Shown here: piece after piece, positions 56,001-59,000 of the stretch
How the letters are laid out: every line of letters begins with the position of its first letter
How positions within the stretch are numbered: the first letter of the stretch is position 1
Assembly: GCF_954871325.1 (NCBI RefSeq)
Contig: NC_088775.1
Coordinates: 74,253,561 to 74,317,560 of the forward strand
Reading direction: 5' to 3'
Origin: Gordionus sp. m RMFG-2023
Lineage: Eukaryota > Nematomorpha > Gordioida > Chordodea > Parachordodidae
Length of the DNA stretch: 64,000 nucleotides
Program-made: the position numbers and the translations under genes
The notes under the pieces: generated by a model
Database searches by the model: none
Seen by the model: the letters and a program-made list of their open reading frames with translations, nothing else
What the model was told of the DNA's origin: nothing

Positions 56001-59000
56001 CTACCCCATATTTCTAACCGTTAATCCTACTAATTATCTCCTCAATTATTAATGTTTTTACTTTAAATATACTACTGCTAATTAAAAAAAAATCTTCAGG
56101 TGAACATTACTTGAGTCAAGCTATTATATTATCGAGAATGAACGTTTACATTCAAAAGCAAAACACAATTATAATTTATTAACCACGAGGGAAAAATATT
56201 TTAGTAAGATATAATAAAAATCGTGATTATTGGATCAAAAAATTGGGGAAACTAGGGGAAATTGGAAATTTCTCTTGTGCCAATATTATTAAATTCAAAG
56301 TTTATTACAAAATTTATTAAGAATCTTTAATAACCTGCCAAAAATTAAGTATCTACCAAGGGATTTTTGTACCGCCAAAAGTATTTAATATTATTGTCCA
56401 CTTATTTAAAAAAATACTTCCCAGAATAATTTGTTGTCCTTTTTTAAAAAAAATTTTTTATTTCATTCTCTTATGTTTATGAAGAATATTAAACTTTTGA
56501 TTTTAGTATTTAATTTTTTTTTATTACTTATTAAATAATAAAATTCGTAACTATGTCAGACTTGAATATTAATTATTTTTTAATAGGCTGAAGATCTATC
56601 GAATCCTATGAACAAAGAAAGGCGCAAACAACTCTTAGATAGACATCTAGTCATACTCAGACATGACCTGGAAAAGCATAAAGCTGCTAAAGAAAGTTTT
56701 AAAAAAATTCAATTTTTTTTTGAATTGTATCAATTTCACCATATACTATTATATATTCGATCCATTGAAGATTGGAACAACATTTCTAATAAGAGGACAG
56801 ATATAAGTGCATAAAACCGATGATATTATTAAAATTTATTGTTTATCCGTATGGTATAAAAACATTTCTTTGGGCCAATAATTCCAAGCAATTGATTTCT
56901 GATTTATTCCTAATTTTTTTAAATAGATTATGTAATTTGGAAATCAAAACTAATTTCACGATTTAAATTTAATATCAAAATTATTTTTTAAAAAAAATGA
57001 TTGCTTTTTGTAAATTTTTATGTTTTTGGTTGATGTTTTGTGGACTCGAATTATTTTTTTTGTAATAAGTTAAGTGTGTATACTAAATTTTCTATTAAAA
57101 GATATATTTTTGAGCTAATGTCAATACCTGGAGTTGGGCGCAGGATATAATAATTTAAACCCCACGTGATCAGAATAAATCATCAGTGTTCTCTGATAAA
57201 ATAAAAATGAAAATATAACTTGCGTTTTATCAAAAAAAATCGGCAACCTTTAGTTTACCGATCGGTCCCAGGGTAAGATAGTTTGGCCGATGAAATCTTT
57301 TGTATATAGATTTGATTAAAAATTTATAGTTCCATTTAAATAATAATGCATTTATTATAATTAAGGTGTTGATGCTTTAGTCAAAATGTATTCTCATCAA
57401 ATCAACGATGCACGTTCACCCGATCCTAATATAGCCCAATCATCAGCTAAGGAAATACGTCGAAAGTTCTTGAGTTGCCATCACACTTACAACCATTTAC
57501 AAGTTTTTTTTATACTTGTCAATATAATGAAAATATTCTGATAATATGGAAAGAAGAGAAAGTAAATGATCAAAGTAAGATAATTTATAAATAAATGATT
57601 ATATTTCACTCTATTGTATAAAATCTATCTTAACTAATACGTTTATTATATGTAATTGGTTTCGTTAAAATTTAACATTCAGGCCAGTTATAACAAGGTT
57701 AACAAAGTATTGGCTCAATTGAACAATCAAATATGCCTCGAAGATCCTCGCGGAAAATATATCGAAACTTTTAAAGATAGCAAAAACGTTTGTATCATTT
57801 AATTTTTTTAAATCACGTTTTTATTAGCAATTGCCCATGAGCTCAGCACTTGGATTTTGTTGTATTTCACAAATATTACTAAGAGTGTAAATTTAAATTA
57901 TTTTAAAATAATTCGATTTTAGTTTAATCTTTTTCACCATAGGGCATAACTAATTCTACTCTCAAAATACCGTCATGGGATGAAGAAGTTGGGTTAGCCG
58001 AATTCGAAAAATGTTTAAAACCTATACTGGAATCGTTGAATAGGAATCAACATAATCCTAGTCACTTGCCCCATAATACTTCCCCCAATTCATTCCAGCC
58101 TGAAGAGGAGGACTATCAGTCGAAAACAGATAAAAATGGGTCGCAAGTTATGCAAAATGCTAAAAACGGTCACCAAAATCGCGAAAAAGACGAGAAAACC
58201 AATCTTAAAGGCTGTGGCTTGACTTTTTCCGGGATTGGAAAGAATTTGTTCGGTAAAGCCCAAAATAAATCTCCCAAAACCGATGCTGCTACTCACAGTA
58301 TAAAAATTTGCTTTAAATTATCTTTTTTTATAAATCATTAAAATTTTCTCTATTGATGTTTAAGGTCCCAAATCAAACAAATCCACACCCCCTCCTCCAT
58401 CTCAGCCAGCTAAATTGACCTACATCTCCTCTTCGCCTGCTCATACTGATCAACAGTCACCTCCTTCGCTCTACCCATCTGTTCATACTGATAATTGTCG
58501 GTATAATGACTATGAAAACAAGCGAAATGTACCATCGCCCCCATTGAGGAATCATTATCGCGGAAATATTCTTGGGAATTTTGATCGAGATGTGCCGGTC
58601 AGGAACAACAGGCCCTTCAGTTACATAGATCCTCCGCCTTACAATCACGATCATTCCTCGGCCAAGGAAAGAATCAACCACGATGATTTTGTCCGCCCTT
58701 TGAATAACGCTGGTAATAAGGTGTGCATTGTCAAATACGAATACACGGCCAATAAGTCGGATGAGTTATCAATTAAACCCGGTAAATTTTTAACGCCTAA
58801 TTAATCGGATGAATATTTAAGAAGATTCTATCAATTCTTTTAATCCCTCCTCCTTACAATGATACATAGTTAAAACGAACCTAATTTTATATTTTTGTTA
58901 TAGTTTTAAATTAAATGAACCAATTTATAATAATTTTATTTGCAATTTTTTGTTATAGTTTGAAATTTTAATATTTTTCATAATATCAATCCCTGAACAT